From: JACCXG01 sp963750935
GTDB lineage: Bacteria; Acidobacteriota; Vicinamibacteria; Vicinamibacterales; 2-12-FULL-66-21
DNA: 64,000 nucleotides
NCBI GenBank assembly: GCA_963750935.1
Contig: CAVVSR010000012.1
Coordinates: 454,143-518,142, forward strand
Direction: 5' to 3'
Each line of letters begins with the position of its first letter. Positions within the stretch are counted from its first letter, which is position 1. A model generated the notes under the pieces. That model did no database searches and was not told the DNA's origin. It saw nothing but the letters and a program-made list of their open reading frames with translations. A program made the translations under genes and the position numbers. Positions 11,268 to 19,522 of this stretch are shown here, one piece after another.

Positions 11268-12545
11268 TCACAGCAGGGTTGCCGATGGCGGAAACGCGTG
11301 CGCCGGATGCTCAAAGGGCGTGCCGGGGCGCGCCCCGCGCCATCTCCTTGAGACACCGGATGATGCGAAATGGCCGGACCGGCGCGATTGACCGGACGCG
11401 GGACGCGGCGTCCCGCAGACGGACGAACTCGGGGGACTAGGGGTGAGCCGGGCGCCGCAGGACTCGCGCACGACGAGGTCGCAGTGCAGCAGGATGTCGC
11501 GGGTGGGCAGCTCGGTGCGGGCCACGCGCTCGAGCATCGCCGCGAGGGCGGCGTCGCCGATCTGGCGGCTCGGCTGGCGCAGGGTGGTCAGCGGCACCGG
11601 CAGCACGCTCGCCATCTCCGCATCGTCTATCCCGACGATCCGGAGGTCGTGAGGTACGCGGTAGCCGAGACGCATCACCGTGTGCATCAGCAGCGCCGCC
11701 GTGCGATCGTTCGCGCAGACGACGCCGTCGGGACGCTGGGAGTCGAGCAGGGTGCGGACGGCCTCGGCGTCGGCAGGATCGAGTCGCGCGGAGAGGCGTG
11801 CGTCGACCGCGACTTGCTTTGCGAACAACGCTTCGCGATATCCGGCCTCGCGCGCGTCGACCGTGGCGGCGGCGTGAGGAAGGGCGACGAACGCCAGCCG
11901 CTTCGCGCCACGCTGCAGCAGATGGTCGGTGATGACGTAGCCGGCGCGCCGGTTGTCGATGCCGACCAGATCGTGATGGCCGCGCTGCGGGTAGGGGAGG
12001 ACGGTGCGATCCAGCAGCACGACGGGAATGCGGGCCGCGTCGAGCGCGTCGGCGATCCGCCGGTTGACGTCGTCCTTGTCGGCGATGAGCTCGAGCGGCG
12101 CGAAGAATACGCCGGCCACGCGGCGCTCGATGTATTGACGGCACAGCCGCCAGGCGTGCTCCTCGCGCGAGCCGGCGGCGTCGCTGACGCTGCCCCAGAG
12201 CAGCGCATGCTCACGCGCCAGCGGCGACGCCATCATGCCGCGGCAGATCGGCTCGAAGATGTCGGTCTCGCCGAGGTCGGGAATCAGCAAACCGAACGAC
12301 AGCGCCCCGGCCGCCTGCGGCGCCTTGACGAAGGTGCCCGACCCGGCGCGCCGTTCGACCAGGCCGGCCACCTGGAGCTCGCGGACCGCGCGTCCCACGG
12401 TGATGCGCGACGCCCCGAACTGCCGCACGAGCTCGGCTTCGCTGGGAAGACGGTCGCCGCGGCCCAGACGCCCGGACTGGATGTCGCGCCGCAGCGCCGA
12501 GTAGACCTGCTGATATTTCGGCGCGGCGCCGGCGACCTTCGTCAC
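11268..12545 (-). CDS. GntR-family regulator with LacI-type sugar-sensing domain
   Basis: Residues 1-75 form a GntR winged helix (YSALRRDIQSGRLGRGDRLP, then ELVRQFGASRITVGRAVREL). The rest is a periplasmic-binding-protein-like domain of the LacI/PurR class (FGLLIPDLGE, RIVGIDDAEMASVLPVPLTT). This architecture is typical of AraR-like repressors that respond to sugars. I start at GTG 12545, giving MTKVAGAAPKYQQVYS; the longer upstream frame crosses the AT-rich promoter region. The last 60 residues after VVRESCGARL are unlike the family and may be read-through after an indel near 11,440. The gene is divergent from the HAD phosphatase gene, and their shared 136-bp gap carries likely operators. 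Confidence 0.85.
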   Translation of the reverse strand: MTKVAGAAPKYQQVYSALRRDIQSGRLGRGDRLPSEAELVRQFGASRITVGRAVRELQVAGLVERRAGSGTFVKAPQAAGALSFGLLIPDLGETDIFEPICRGMMASPLAREHALLWGSVSDAAGSREEHAWRLCRQYIERRVAGVFFAPLELIADKDDVNRRIADALDAARIPVVLLDRTVLPYPQRGHHDLVGIDNRRAGYVITDHLLQRGAKRLAFVALPHAAATVDAREAGYREALFAKQVAVDARLSARLDPADAEAVRTLLDSQRPDGVVCANDRTAALLMHTVMRLGYRVPHDLRIVGIDDAEMASVLPVPLTTLRQPSRQIGDAALAAMLERVARTELPTRDILLHCDLVVRESCGARLTPSPPSSSVCGTPRPASGQSRRSGHFASSGVSRRWRGARPGTPFEHPAHAFPPSATLL

Positions 12546-12606
12546 GGCAATATGATATGACAGCTTTGTATCGCTTTCCAAATGCACATCAAATTTGTGC
12601 GACTTG

Positions 12607-12661
12607 TTGCACTTGATGGGCTCGGCCTGTATGCTGCTTGTGAGTAAGTTGTTATAGCAAC
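12607..12661 (+). promoter_or_regulatory. Promoter and candidate operator of the HAD phosphatase gene
   Basis: TTGCAC at 12607-12612 and TATGCT at 12630-12635 are spaced by 17 bp. Just downstream of the expected transcription start lies the near-palindrome GTTGTTATAGCAAC (12648-12661), placed where a repressor would block initiation. The divergent GntR/LacI-type regulator is the obvious candidate to bind it. Confidence 0.45.
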
Positions 12662-12681
12662 AGGCGGGGAAGGCGGAGGCC

Positions 12682-13500
12682 ATGACGACTGTTCGCAAGC
12701 ACTTCCTGGTCGCGTCGGATTTCGACCAGACCTTGAGTTTCAACGATTCCGGGCTCGTGTTGAGCGAGCTCATTGGCGCCTCGAATTTCCACGAGAAGGT
12801 CGCAGGGCTGGCCCAGAGCAACCTGGTGCAGCAGGGGGGAGAGCTGGCTTACCTCATCCGGCACGACCCCGAGTTCCGCGGGGTCCGGCGCGAGCACCTT
12901 CAGGAGACCGGCCGGCGGGTGCGGCTTCGCAGCAACATTCCGGCGCTGGTCGACTTCCTGGAGCGCGGCCTCGACGGCTACCAGTTCTCGTTCTTCGTCA
13001 TCTCGGCCGCGCCGCGCGAAGTGATTCAGTCGGCGCTGGAAGGCATCGTGGCGCCGGACCATGTCTTCGGCACCGAGCTCGAGTTCGAGCCGGGAACGGG
13101 GGAGGTGCGCGCGATCAGGCGCGTGCCCGCCGGCTACGGCAAGGTCGCCGTGGTCGAGGAGCTCGAGGCGCGCCTGGGCGTGGCGCCCGACCGCACCATC
13201 TACATCGGGGACGGCAGCTCGGACGTGCACGTGATGCTGCACGTGAACAACCGCTCCGGCTTCACCATTGCCGTCTCGGAAAACATGCAGCTGTCGCGGA
13301 TCGCCAAGCGCACGGTGCTGAGCGACGATGCCTTCAGCGTGACCGTGCCGATGCTCGAGCAGGTGCTCGGCCTCGGCGTGTCGGAGATCCGCTCGCTGTT
13401 CGAGACCAACGGGCTGTTGCTGCACGAGTGGCAGCAGGCGCGCACCGATCGCGTCATCGTGCGCGACACGCTGATGCCGCCCGACGCGGCGGTGGCGTAG
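12682..13500 (+). CDS. HAD-superfamily phosphatase, phosphoserine phosphatase-like
   Basis: This 272-residue cytoplasmic protein shows the HAD motifs in order: SDFDQTL (nucleophile Asp13 and acid Asp15), ISAAP (motif II), a YGK lysine and IGDGSSD (metal-binding acids). The spacing, with a helical cap between motifs I and II, is that of SerB/PSPase-like enzymes. The substrate cannot be told from sequence. GGAGG precedes the ATG at 12682. It is transcribed away from a sugar-responsive type regulator and is followed 10 bp later by a small membrane protein gene, so a two-gene operon under that regulator is likely. Confidence 0.85.
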   Translation: MTTVRKHFLVASDFDQTLSFNDSGLVLSELIGASNFHEKVAGLAQSNLVQQGGELAYLIRHDPEFRGVRREHLQETGRRVRLRSNIPALVDFLERGLDGYQFSFFVISAAPREVIQSALEGIVAPDHVFGTELEFEPGTGEVRAIRRVPAGYGKVAVVEELEARLGVAPDRTIYIGDGSSDVHVMLHVNNRSGFTIAVSENMQLSRIAKRTVLSDDAFSVTVPMLEQVLGLGVSEIRSLFETNGLLLHEWQQARTDRVIVRDTLMPPDAAVA

Positions 13501-13510
13501 GAGCGCCGCG

Positions 13511-13738
13511 ATGGACGGCATGATCGACTATCTCGGCTGGGCGGCGACGGCCGTGTTCGTCGCGTCGTATCTGTGCCGCGGCGCCTCGGCGCTCAAGCGG
13601 ATGCAGATGGTCGGCGCCCTGATGTGGGTCTGCTACGGCCTGCTGATCGGGGCGACGCCCGTGATCGCGGCGAACGTGCTGGTGTTCGCGGCCGCGGCGT
13701 GGGCGCTGACCCGTCCCGGCAACCTGACGGCGGACTAG
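13511..13738 (+). CDS. Small YgjV/SemiSWEET-like membrane protein
   Basis: This 75-residue protein has three hydrophobic segments (residues 7-22, 30-47 and 49-66) separated by a short basic loop, RGASALKRMQ. The pattern LMWVCYGLLIGATPVIAANV resembles YgjV and PQ-loop half-transporters. It begins 10 bp after the HAD gene and probably shares its transcript. Function is inferred only from topology; a SemiSWEET would need to dimerise to carry sugar. Confidence 0.6.
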   Translation: MDGMIDYLGWAATAVFVASYLCRGASALKRMQMVGALMWVCYGLLIGATPVIAANVLVFAAAAWALTRPGNLTAD

Positions 13739-13755
13739 CAGACAAAGGAACTTCG

Positions 13756-13806
13756 TCCCTTCTCCCTTTTGCCTTCTCCCTTCAGGCTGCGGTCTTCAGC
13801 AGCCTG
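13756..13806. terminator. CTTCTCC heptamer array and bidirectional hairpin terminator
   Basis: A 7-bp-period array (CTTCTCC/CTTTTGC) at 13756-13787 runs into a perfect 8-bp stem, CAGGCTGC at 13783-13790 with GCAGCCTG at 13799-13806 and an 8-nt loop. It fills the gap between two convergent genes and probably ends transcription on both strands. Confidence 0.6.
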
Positions 13807-16269
13807 CTAGCCCTCCGCGCGCAGCGCCGCCGACGGATCGATCCGCGTCGCGCGTCGCGCCGGATAGTAGGTTGCGATCGCGGCGGCGGCGGCGACGGCC
13901 GCTACGCCAGACGACAGCGCCACGGCGTCGAGCAGCGAGACGTTGTCGAGCGGCACGAACGAACGCAGCATGGCCAGCGCCGAGACCGTCAGGACCAGGC
14001 CGATCGACGAGCCCAGCACCAGCAGCCGGACGGCCTGTGCCATCAGCAGCCGGACGACGCGGGTGGACGTGGCGCCGAGGGCCATGCGGATCCCGATCTC
14101 CTTCGTCCGCTGGCTCAGTCCATACGTGACCACGCCGAACAGCCCCGAGACGCAGAGCGCCAGCGCGATCCCGCCGAGGAGGAGGCCAATCCAGGACGCG
14201 ACGCGCAGCGGATACATCTGGAGCGCGAGCGCCTCCTCCAGCGGCAGCACTTCGAACGCCAGCGGGTTCGCATCGACGGACTGCAGCGTTTCCTGCACGC
14301 CTTCAGGGCGCAGATCCCGCGGCGAGCGGCCGCGCACCAGGATCGCGGTGGCATGGCTCTGGCCGACGCTGGTGGGCATGTAGACGTGCGCCGCGTCGCG
14401 GCCCTGATACACCAGCCCGCTCATCACGTCGCTCGAGATGCCGACGATGGTCAGGTCGGTGCCGCGCGACTCGACGTCCCCGATCGAGACCATCTTCCTG
14501 ACCATGGTCAGGTCCGAACGGTCCGGGGGCGGCATGAACAGGCGGATCGTCTGTCCGAGCGGATCGGCGCCCGGCCACATGGTCGCCGCCGCGGCCGCGC
14601 TGATGATCGCGACGTTCGCTTCGCTGCTCGCCTCCTCGGGCCTGAACGGCCGGCCCCGCACGATCGGGATTCGCAAGATGTCGAAGTACCGAGGGAGAGA
14701 CGAACGAGAACGACGCCGGCCGAAGCCGCGCCTCGCCGGCGATCCGGATCGGGCCCTTCGGCATGTCGCCGAGCAGCGGGTTGCGGCTGGTGACGGCGAC
14801 GTGCTCGATCCGTCCATCCTGCGCCAGCGTGGTGGCGGCGCGTTCGACGAGCGAATGCCCTGGCTTCGCTGGCGGATCGAGTAAACGCCGCCGGTGTCCA
14901 ATCCCAGATCCGCGGCGCCGAGGCTGAGGCTGTTCCGGGCGAGCGTGGCCGCCGCGATCACCAGCACCAGCGACACCGTGACCTGGCTGACGACGAGGCC
15001 GTTGCGCAGCCGCGATCCCTGCAGTCCGTCGCCGAGCACGCCGCGCAGGGCGTCGGTGAGGCGCACGCGCGTGGCATGGAGCGCCGGCAGCAGGGCGAAC
15101 AGCGTCGTGGTTGCTGCGGCGATCACGAACGTGAACAGGAACACGCGACGATCGAGATCGAGCGGCACCACGCGTGTGATCGCGGCGGCGGACGGCGGCA
15201 GGCTCAGGAACAGCACGCGGAGCCCGGCGCTCAGGATGAGGCTGGCGAGCGCCAGCGCGGCCAGGCCCGCGGCGGTGGCGATCAGCAGGCCCTCGGTGAA
15301 CAGCTGACGGACCACGCGGCCGCGGCTGGCGCCGAGTGACAGCCTGATGCCGATCTCGCGGTGGCGGGCGTTGGCGCGGGCCAGCATCACGTTCGAGACG
15401 TTGGCGCAGGCCGCGAGCAGGACCAGCACGAACGCCGCGAACACCGGCGACAGCACCATCATCATTTCGAGCGTGAGCGGCGCCGGCGTAGCCTGGGGCC
15501 GCAGCTCGGCGCGCGCCGGCAGGGAGCGCCCGGCTGCCTCGGTCATGAAGGCGCCGAGCGCGTCCCCGGCCTGGGCTGGAGTGACGCCGGGCTGCAGCCG
15601 CGCGATGACGCGCAGCTCACGCGGCTGGGTGGCGCCGAACAGATCCTGCCGCATGACCGCGGCGTGCATCGTCACGGGGACCCAGACGTCCGGCGGCGTG
15701 TCGTTGACGCCGCTGAACTCCTCGTGCGCGATGCCGACGATGGTGAGGGTCTGGCCGTTGAGCGTGAGCGTGCGGCCGATCGTCTCGAGCCGCGCGTCGA
15801 AGAGGCGGGTCCAGGCGCGGTGGCTCAGGACCGCCACCGGATCGCCGCCCGGCGTCTGCGCATCGAAGGGAGCGAGCCCGCGGCCGAGCGCGATCCGCCC
15901 GCCCAGCGACTCGAAGTAGTTGCCCGATACGAATGACGCCAGCACCCGCTGGCCGTCGAACCAGGCCGTGCGGTTGCGTTCGACCATCACCGCGGAGAAC
16001 AGCTCCTGCCGCGCCGTGAGCTCCTGGTACCGGCTCCACTGGAACGTGTCGCCGCCCGCATCCTGGGTCCGCCACCGGAGCTGATACAGGCTGTAAGGAT
16101 CGCGGACCGCGTAGGGGCGCAGCACGTACGCATTGAAGATCGCGAACACGACCGTCACGAGCGACAGGGCAATGGCCAGCGTGGCAATCGTGGTGCACGC
16201 GAACGACCGTTCCCGCAGCAGGCCGCGGATGCCATACCGGACGTCCTGCCTCAGGTTCTCGACACGCAT
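13807..16269 (-). CDS. ADOP-family MacB/FtsX-like permease (two compensating frameshifts)
   Basis: This is an ABC-type permease without an ATPase, of the 'acidobacterial duplicated orphan permease' type. It has an N-terminal transmembrane helix (CTTIATLAIALSLVTVVFAIF), a MacB-like periplasmic domain, three helices with NVMLARANARHREIGIRLSL, then a second copy ending with RTKEIGIRMALGATSTRVVR. I start at ATG 16269 (MRVENLRQDVRYG), behind GGAGAGG. Between about 14,690 and 14,870 the frame is wrong but recovers; the other frame there reads GDMPKGPIRIAGEARLRP. Such proteins are proposed to export or sense; the substrate is unknown. Unlike the copy at 49 kb it has no PadR partner and lacks the long cytoplasmic N-terminal segment. 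Confidence 0.85.
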   Translation of the reverse strand: MRVENLRQDVRYGIRGLLRERSFACTTIATLAIALSLVTVVFAIFNAYVLRPYAVRDPYSLYQLRWRTQDAGGDTFQWSRYQELTARQELFSAVMVERNRTAWFDGQRVLASFVSGNYFESLGGRIALGRGLAPFDAQTPGGDPVAVLSHRAWTRLFDARLETIGRTLTLNGQTLTIVGIAHEEFSGVNDTPPDVWVPVTMHAAVMRQDLFGATQPRELRVIARLQPGVTPAQAGDALGAFMTEAAGRSLPARAELRPQATPAPLTLEMMMVLSPVFAAFVLVLLAACANVSNVMLARANARHREIGIRLSLGASRGRVVRQLFTEGLLIATAAGLAALALASLILSAGLRVLFLSLPPSAAAITRVVPLDLDRRVFLFTFVIAAATTTLFALLPALHATRVRLTDALRGVLGDGLQGSRLRNGLVVSQVTVSLVLVIAAATLARNSLSLGAADLGLDTGGVYSIRQRSQGIRSSNAPPPRWRRMDGSSTSPSPAATRCSATCRRARSGSPARRGFGRRRSRSSLPRYFDILRIPIVRGRPFRPEEASSEANVAIISAAAAATMWPGADPLGQTIRLFMPPPDRSDLTMVRKMVSIGDVESRGTDLTIVGISSDVMSGLVYQGRDAAHVYMPTSVGQSHATAILVRGRSPRDLRPEGVQETLQSVDANPLAFEVLPLEEALALQMYPLRVASWIGLLLGGIALALCVSGLFGVVTYGLSQRTKEIGIRMALGATSTRVVRLLMAQAVRLLVLGSSIGLVLTVSALAMLRSFVPLDNVSLLDAVALSSGVAAVAAAAAIATYYPARRATRIDPSAALRAEG

Positions 16270-16375
16270 GGTCACACCTCTCCTCGAAAGCTGCCTCCAA
16301 GGACGAACTCCCGCGGCCATTGGTTCCTGGCGTGTCCCGCGGGCGTCCCGACCCGCGGGATAAGATCGGGACCGG

Positions 16376-17857
16376 ATGCAGCTTGCCGACCTGTTCGCGG
16401 CGGCGCTGGTCGGACAGCGCGATGATATCGCCATCGAATTCGACGGGGCAGACGGACGCGCCGGCGCCCTGACGTTCGGCGATCTCGACGCGCGCAGCAA
16501 CCGTATGGCCCGGCTGCTGCGGCAGCGCGGGGTCCAGCCCGGCGATCGCCTGGCGATCTATCTCGCGAATCGCCTCGAGTTCGTCGACCTGGTCCTGGCG
16601 TGCCTGAAGCTCGGCGCGATCGCGGTTCCCATCAACATCCTGTATCGCGAGCGCGAGATCGCGCACATCGCCCGTGATGCCGAGCCCGCGGCGGTCGTGA
16701 CGACGGCCGCGACGGCGCCGCTGTTCGCGGGACTTGTCGAGGCCTGGGATGTCGATGTGCTCGCCGCGGAGGCGGCCGGGGTGGACGCATCTCCTGTCTC
16801 GGCGCCGATCGACGGCGACGCGCCAGCCGCAATCGTCTACACGTCGGGGACCACCGGCCGGTCGAAGGGGGCGGTGCTGTCCCACAACAACTTCCTCGCG
16901 AACACGGCGAACCTGGTGAGCTGCTGGCGGATCACGTCCGCGGATCGCTACCTGGCAGTGCTGCCGCTGTTCCACGTCCACGGTCTCGGCAACGGGGTGA
17001 TGACGTGGCTCGCCTCCGGCTGCCGGATGCGCCTGGTGGAACGGTTCGATATCGCCCGCGCCGCCGATCTGTTCGCCGAGTTCCAGCCGACGCTGTTCTT
17101 CGGCGTGCCGACGGTCTACGTCCGGCTCCTCGATCTGCCCGCCGACGTCGCGCGAGTGATCGGGCAGAAGATGCGGCTGTTCGTCAGCGGCTCCGCGCCG
17201 CTGCCGCCGGCCGTGCTCGACGCGTTCCGCGAGCGCTTCGGCCACACCATCCTCGAGCGCTACGGCATGAGCGAGACGCTGATGAACATCAGCAATCCCT
17301 ACGCGGGTGAGCGCCGCGCCGGCTCCGTCGGCCTGCCGCTTCCAGGCGTGTCGACCCGCATCGTCCGGCCCGACGGCGGTCCCGCCGGAGTGGACGAGAC
17401 AGGAGAACTGCACGTGCGTGGCCCGAACGTGTTCTCGGGATACTGGCGGCAGCCGGAAGCCACCGCCGCCGCGTTCACTGATGGATGGTTCAAGACCGGC
17501 GATCTTGCGGAGCTATCCCCTGACGGGTACTTCACGTTGAAGGGACGCCGGACCGACCTCATCATTTCCGGCGGGTTCAATATCTATCCGCGCGAGATCG
17601 AGGAGGTGTTGACGGAGCTGCCCGGCATTCGCGAAGCCGCGGTGGTCGGCGTGCCCGATGCGCGGCGCGGTGAACTACCGGTTGCCTACGTCGTGTCCGA
17701 CGCGCCGGTGGACACCGCTGCGCTCGACGCCGAGTGCCGGCGCGCGCTGGCTTCTTTCAAAGTCCCGCGTGCCTTCGTGCGGGTCGAGGCGCTGCCGCGA
17801 ACGGCGCTCGGCAAGGTCCAGAAGCACCTGCTGCCGCCCTGGAGCGGCCAGGGATGA
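16376..17857 (+). CDS. matB: Malonyl-CoA synthetase-like acyl-CoA ligase
   Basis: The protein activates a carboxylic acid with ATP and CoA. It has the AMP-binding P-loop YTSGTTGRSKG, the YGMSET adenine motif, GWFKTGDLAE, and the C-terminal lysine in TALGKVQKHLL. Its 493 residues match MatB-type malonate/methylmalonate ligases, and PLFHVHGLGNG is a phrase common in that subgroup. The MatC-like carrier gene 250 bp downstream supports malonate as substrate, though this is inference. The start at 16376 is 106 bp from the divergent ADOP permease start. Confidence 0.75.
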   Translation: MQLADLFAAALVGQRDDIAIEFDGADGRAGALTFGDLDARSNRMARLLRQRGVQPGDRLAIYLANRLEFVDLVLACLKLGAIAVPINILYREREIAHIARDAEPAAVVTTAATAPLFAGLVEAWDVDVLAAEAAGVDASPVSAPIDGDAPAAIVYTSGTTGRSKGAVLSHNNFLANTANLVSCWRITSADRYLAVLPLFHVHGLGNGVMTWLASGCRMRLVERFDIARAADLFAEFQPTLFFGVPTVYVRLLDLPADVARVIGQKMRLFVSGSAPLPPAVLDAFRERFGHTILERYGMSETLMNISNPYAGERRAGSVGLPLPGVSTRIVRPDGGPAGVDETGELHVRGPNVFSGYWRQPEATAAAFTDGWFKTGDLAELSPDGYFTLKGRRTDLIISGGFNIYPREIEEVLTELPGIREAAVVGVPDARRGELPVAYVVSDAPVDTAALDAECRRALASFKVPRAFVRVEALPRTALGKVQKHLLPPWSGQG

Positions 17858-17863
17858 CGGCGA

Positions 17864-17977
17864 TCATTGCGGCGTGATCTCGACGAAGCAGATCTTGTTA
17901 TTGCTCGCGCCGCCGCCGTTCGCGATCGTCAGGCGCCCGTCGCTGACGGTCTGGCCAGTCCTGACGCCACCCGCAGG
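17864..17977 (-). pseudogene. Remnant of an exported carbohydrate- or protein-binding domain
   Basis: On the minus strand this stretch encodes about 37 residues with the pattern TVSDGRLTIANGGGASNNK and ending VEITPQ before a TGA. This is the C-terminal strand pair seen in many extracellular beta-sandwich domains. An in-frame stop directly precedes it, and no longer gene can be traced upstream, where the strand is occupied by the carrier leader. It is probably the leftover of a deleted gene. Confidence 0.45.
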
Positions 17978-18107
17978 TCAGTTTCATGACGATCACTCCT
18001 GTCGCTCATCCAACCCAGCAGGACCTCGAGGGTCCAACGACACCCGCCGGGAACCGGCCGCCCGTGTGCAACATGGGTGCCCGGCCCGCGCGCCGATCGA
18101 GGCGCGC

Positions 18108-19361
18108 GTGACCGCCGCGCAGCTCTCGCTCCTCGCCCTCATGGCCGCGCTGGTGCTGTCGATGACGACACGCATCAACGTCGGCTGGCTGGCGCTCGCG
18201 TTCGCCTGGCTGATTGGTGTGTATCGCGGCGGCATGCGGCCCGACGCGGTGATGGCGGGATTTCCGGCGTCGCTCTTCATCACGCTCACGGGCGTGACGC
18301 TGCTGTTCGCGATCGCCGACGCCAACCTCACGCTCTCCGCGGTCGCCTCGCGCATCATTCGTGCGGCGCGCGGCAGCGCCCGGGTCATCCCGGTGGTGCT
18401 GTTCGCGATCGCGTGCGCGATGTCGTCGGTGGGGCCGGGCGCGATCTCGACGGTCGCGCTGCTCGCGCCGCTCGCGATGACGATGGGGGACCGGGCGCGG
18501 GTGCCGGCGCTGTTGACCGCGCTGATGGTGGCGAACGGCGCGAATGCCGGCAACCTGTCGCCGTTCTCGTCGGTCGGCGTGATCGCGAACAGCGCGATGG
18601 CGAAGGCCGGCATCACCGGCCAGGAGGGTCGCGTCTGGTTCGCGAACTTCGCCGCGCACGTCGTCGTCGCGGCCGTCGCGTATCTCTGGCTGTCGCGCCG
18701 GAGCGCCGCGACGGCAGCGCCGCACGACGCGGCGCCGGTGAGTGAGGAGGCGGCGCCGCTGACCCGGAAGCAGCGCCTGACGCTGATCGTCGTCGGCGGA
18801 TGGATTGCCGGAGTGCTCCTGTTTCAGTTCAGCCTCGGCCTCTCGGCGTTTGCCGCGGCGGCGGTGCTGATCCTGATCCGCGCGGCCGACGAGGCCTCGG
18901 CGATCCGCCGCATGCCATGGAACGTCATCATGATGGTCTGCGGCGTGTCGGTCCTGATCGCCGTCCTCGAGAAGACCGGCGGGATGGAGCTGTTCACGTC
19001 GCTGCTGGCGCGGGCGGCGTCGCCCGGCACCATCAACGGCGTCATCGCGTTCGTGACCGGCGCCATCTCGACCTACAGCAGCACGTCCGGCGTCGTCCTG
19101 CCGGCGTTCCTGCCGACCGTGCCCGGCATCGTGCAGCAGCTGGGCGGCGGCGATCCGCTCGAAGTCGCGCTGTCGATCAACGTCGGCTCATCGCTGGTGG
19201 ACGTCTCGCCGCTGTCGACGCTCGGCGCGCTGTGCGTCGCCGCGGTGCCCGGTCACGTCGACGCCAACGCGCTCTTCCGTGCGCTGTTGATCTGGGGCGT
19301 GTCGATGACGGTGGTCGGCGCGGTCTGGTGCCAGCTGTTCGCGGGATTCATGGCGGGATAG
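18108..19361 (+). CDS. matC: MatC-like malonate/dicarboxylate carrier
   Basis: This inner-membrane protein has about 11 hydrophobic segments over 417 residues. The N-terminal part (RINVGWLALAFAWLIGVYRG, then AGFPASLFITLTGVTLLFAI) fits the MatC N-terminal family of dicarboxylate carriers. The C-terminal half is of the SLC13/ArsB-type fold (STYSSTSGVVLPAFLPTVPG, NVGSSLVDVSPLSTLGAL). I start at GTG 18108 because upstream residues in the frame are Arg/Pro-rich and not conserved in style. The MatB-like ligase upstream on the same strand suggests import and activation of malonate. The gap between them (17858-18107) contains only the gene remnant on the other strand. Confidence 0.7.
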   Translation: MTAAQLSLLALMAALVLSMTTRINVGWLALAFAWLIGVYRGGMRPDAVMAGFPASLFITLTGVTLLFAIADANLTLSAVASRIIRAARGSARVIPVVLFAIACAMSSVGPGAISTVALLAPLAMTMGDRARVPALLTALMVANGANAGNLSPFSSVGVIANSAMAKAGITGQEGRVWFANFAAHVVVAAVAYLWLSRRSAATAAPHDAAPVSEEAAPLTRKQRLTLIVVGGWIAGVLLFQFSLGLSAFAAAAVLILIRAADEASAIRRMPWNVIMMVCGVSVLIAVLEKTGGMELFTSLLARAASPGTINGVIAFVTGAISTYSSTSGVVLPAFLPTVPGIVQQLGGGDPLEVALSINVGSSLVDVSPLSTLGALCVAAVPGHVDANALFRALLIWGVSMTVVGAVWCQLFAGFMAG

Positions 19362-19368
19362 CGCGGGG

Positions 19369-19453
19369 CGGGACGCTGAAGGCGGGACTACGGGACGCGG
19401 ACTCGGGACGCGCGACGCCGGCTGACGCGGGACGCGGGACGCGGGATGCGCGG
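19369..19453. repeat. GGGACGC heptamer array
   Basis: Directly after the carrier stop codon about twelve imperfect copies of a GGGACGC-like unit follow with a 7-bp period, the last ones being nearly exact (CGCGGGA repeated). The same unit recurs at 45,020-45,048. The remaining 70 bp to the cytochrome gene show no other feature. Confidence 0.8.
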
Positions 19454-19522
19454 ATCTGTCGGGGATGCGTGATCTACCATTCCTGCACGAACGAGTGTGG
19501 TTACCGAGGGGCGAGGTGAAGG

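Noticed and set aside
13807..16269. Second PadR-ADOP operon
   Set aside because: No PadR gene lies next to this permease, and it lacks the long cytoplasmic N-terminal segment of PadR-linked members.
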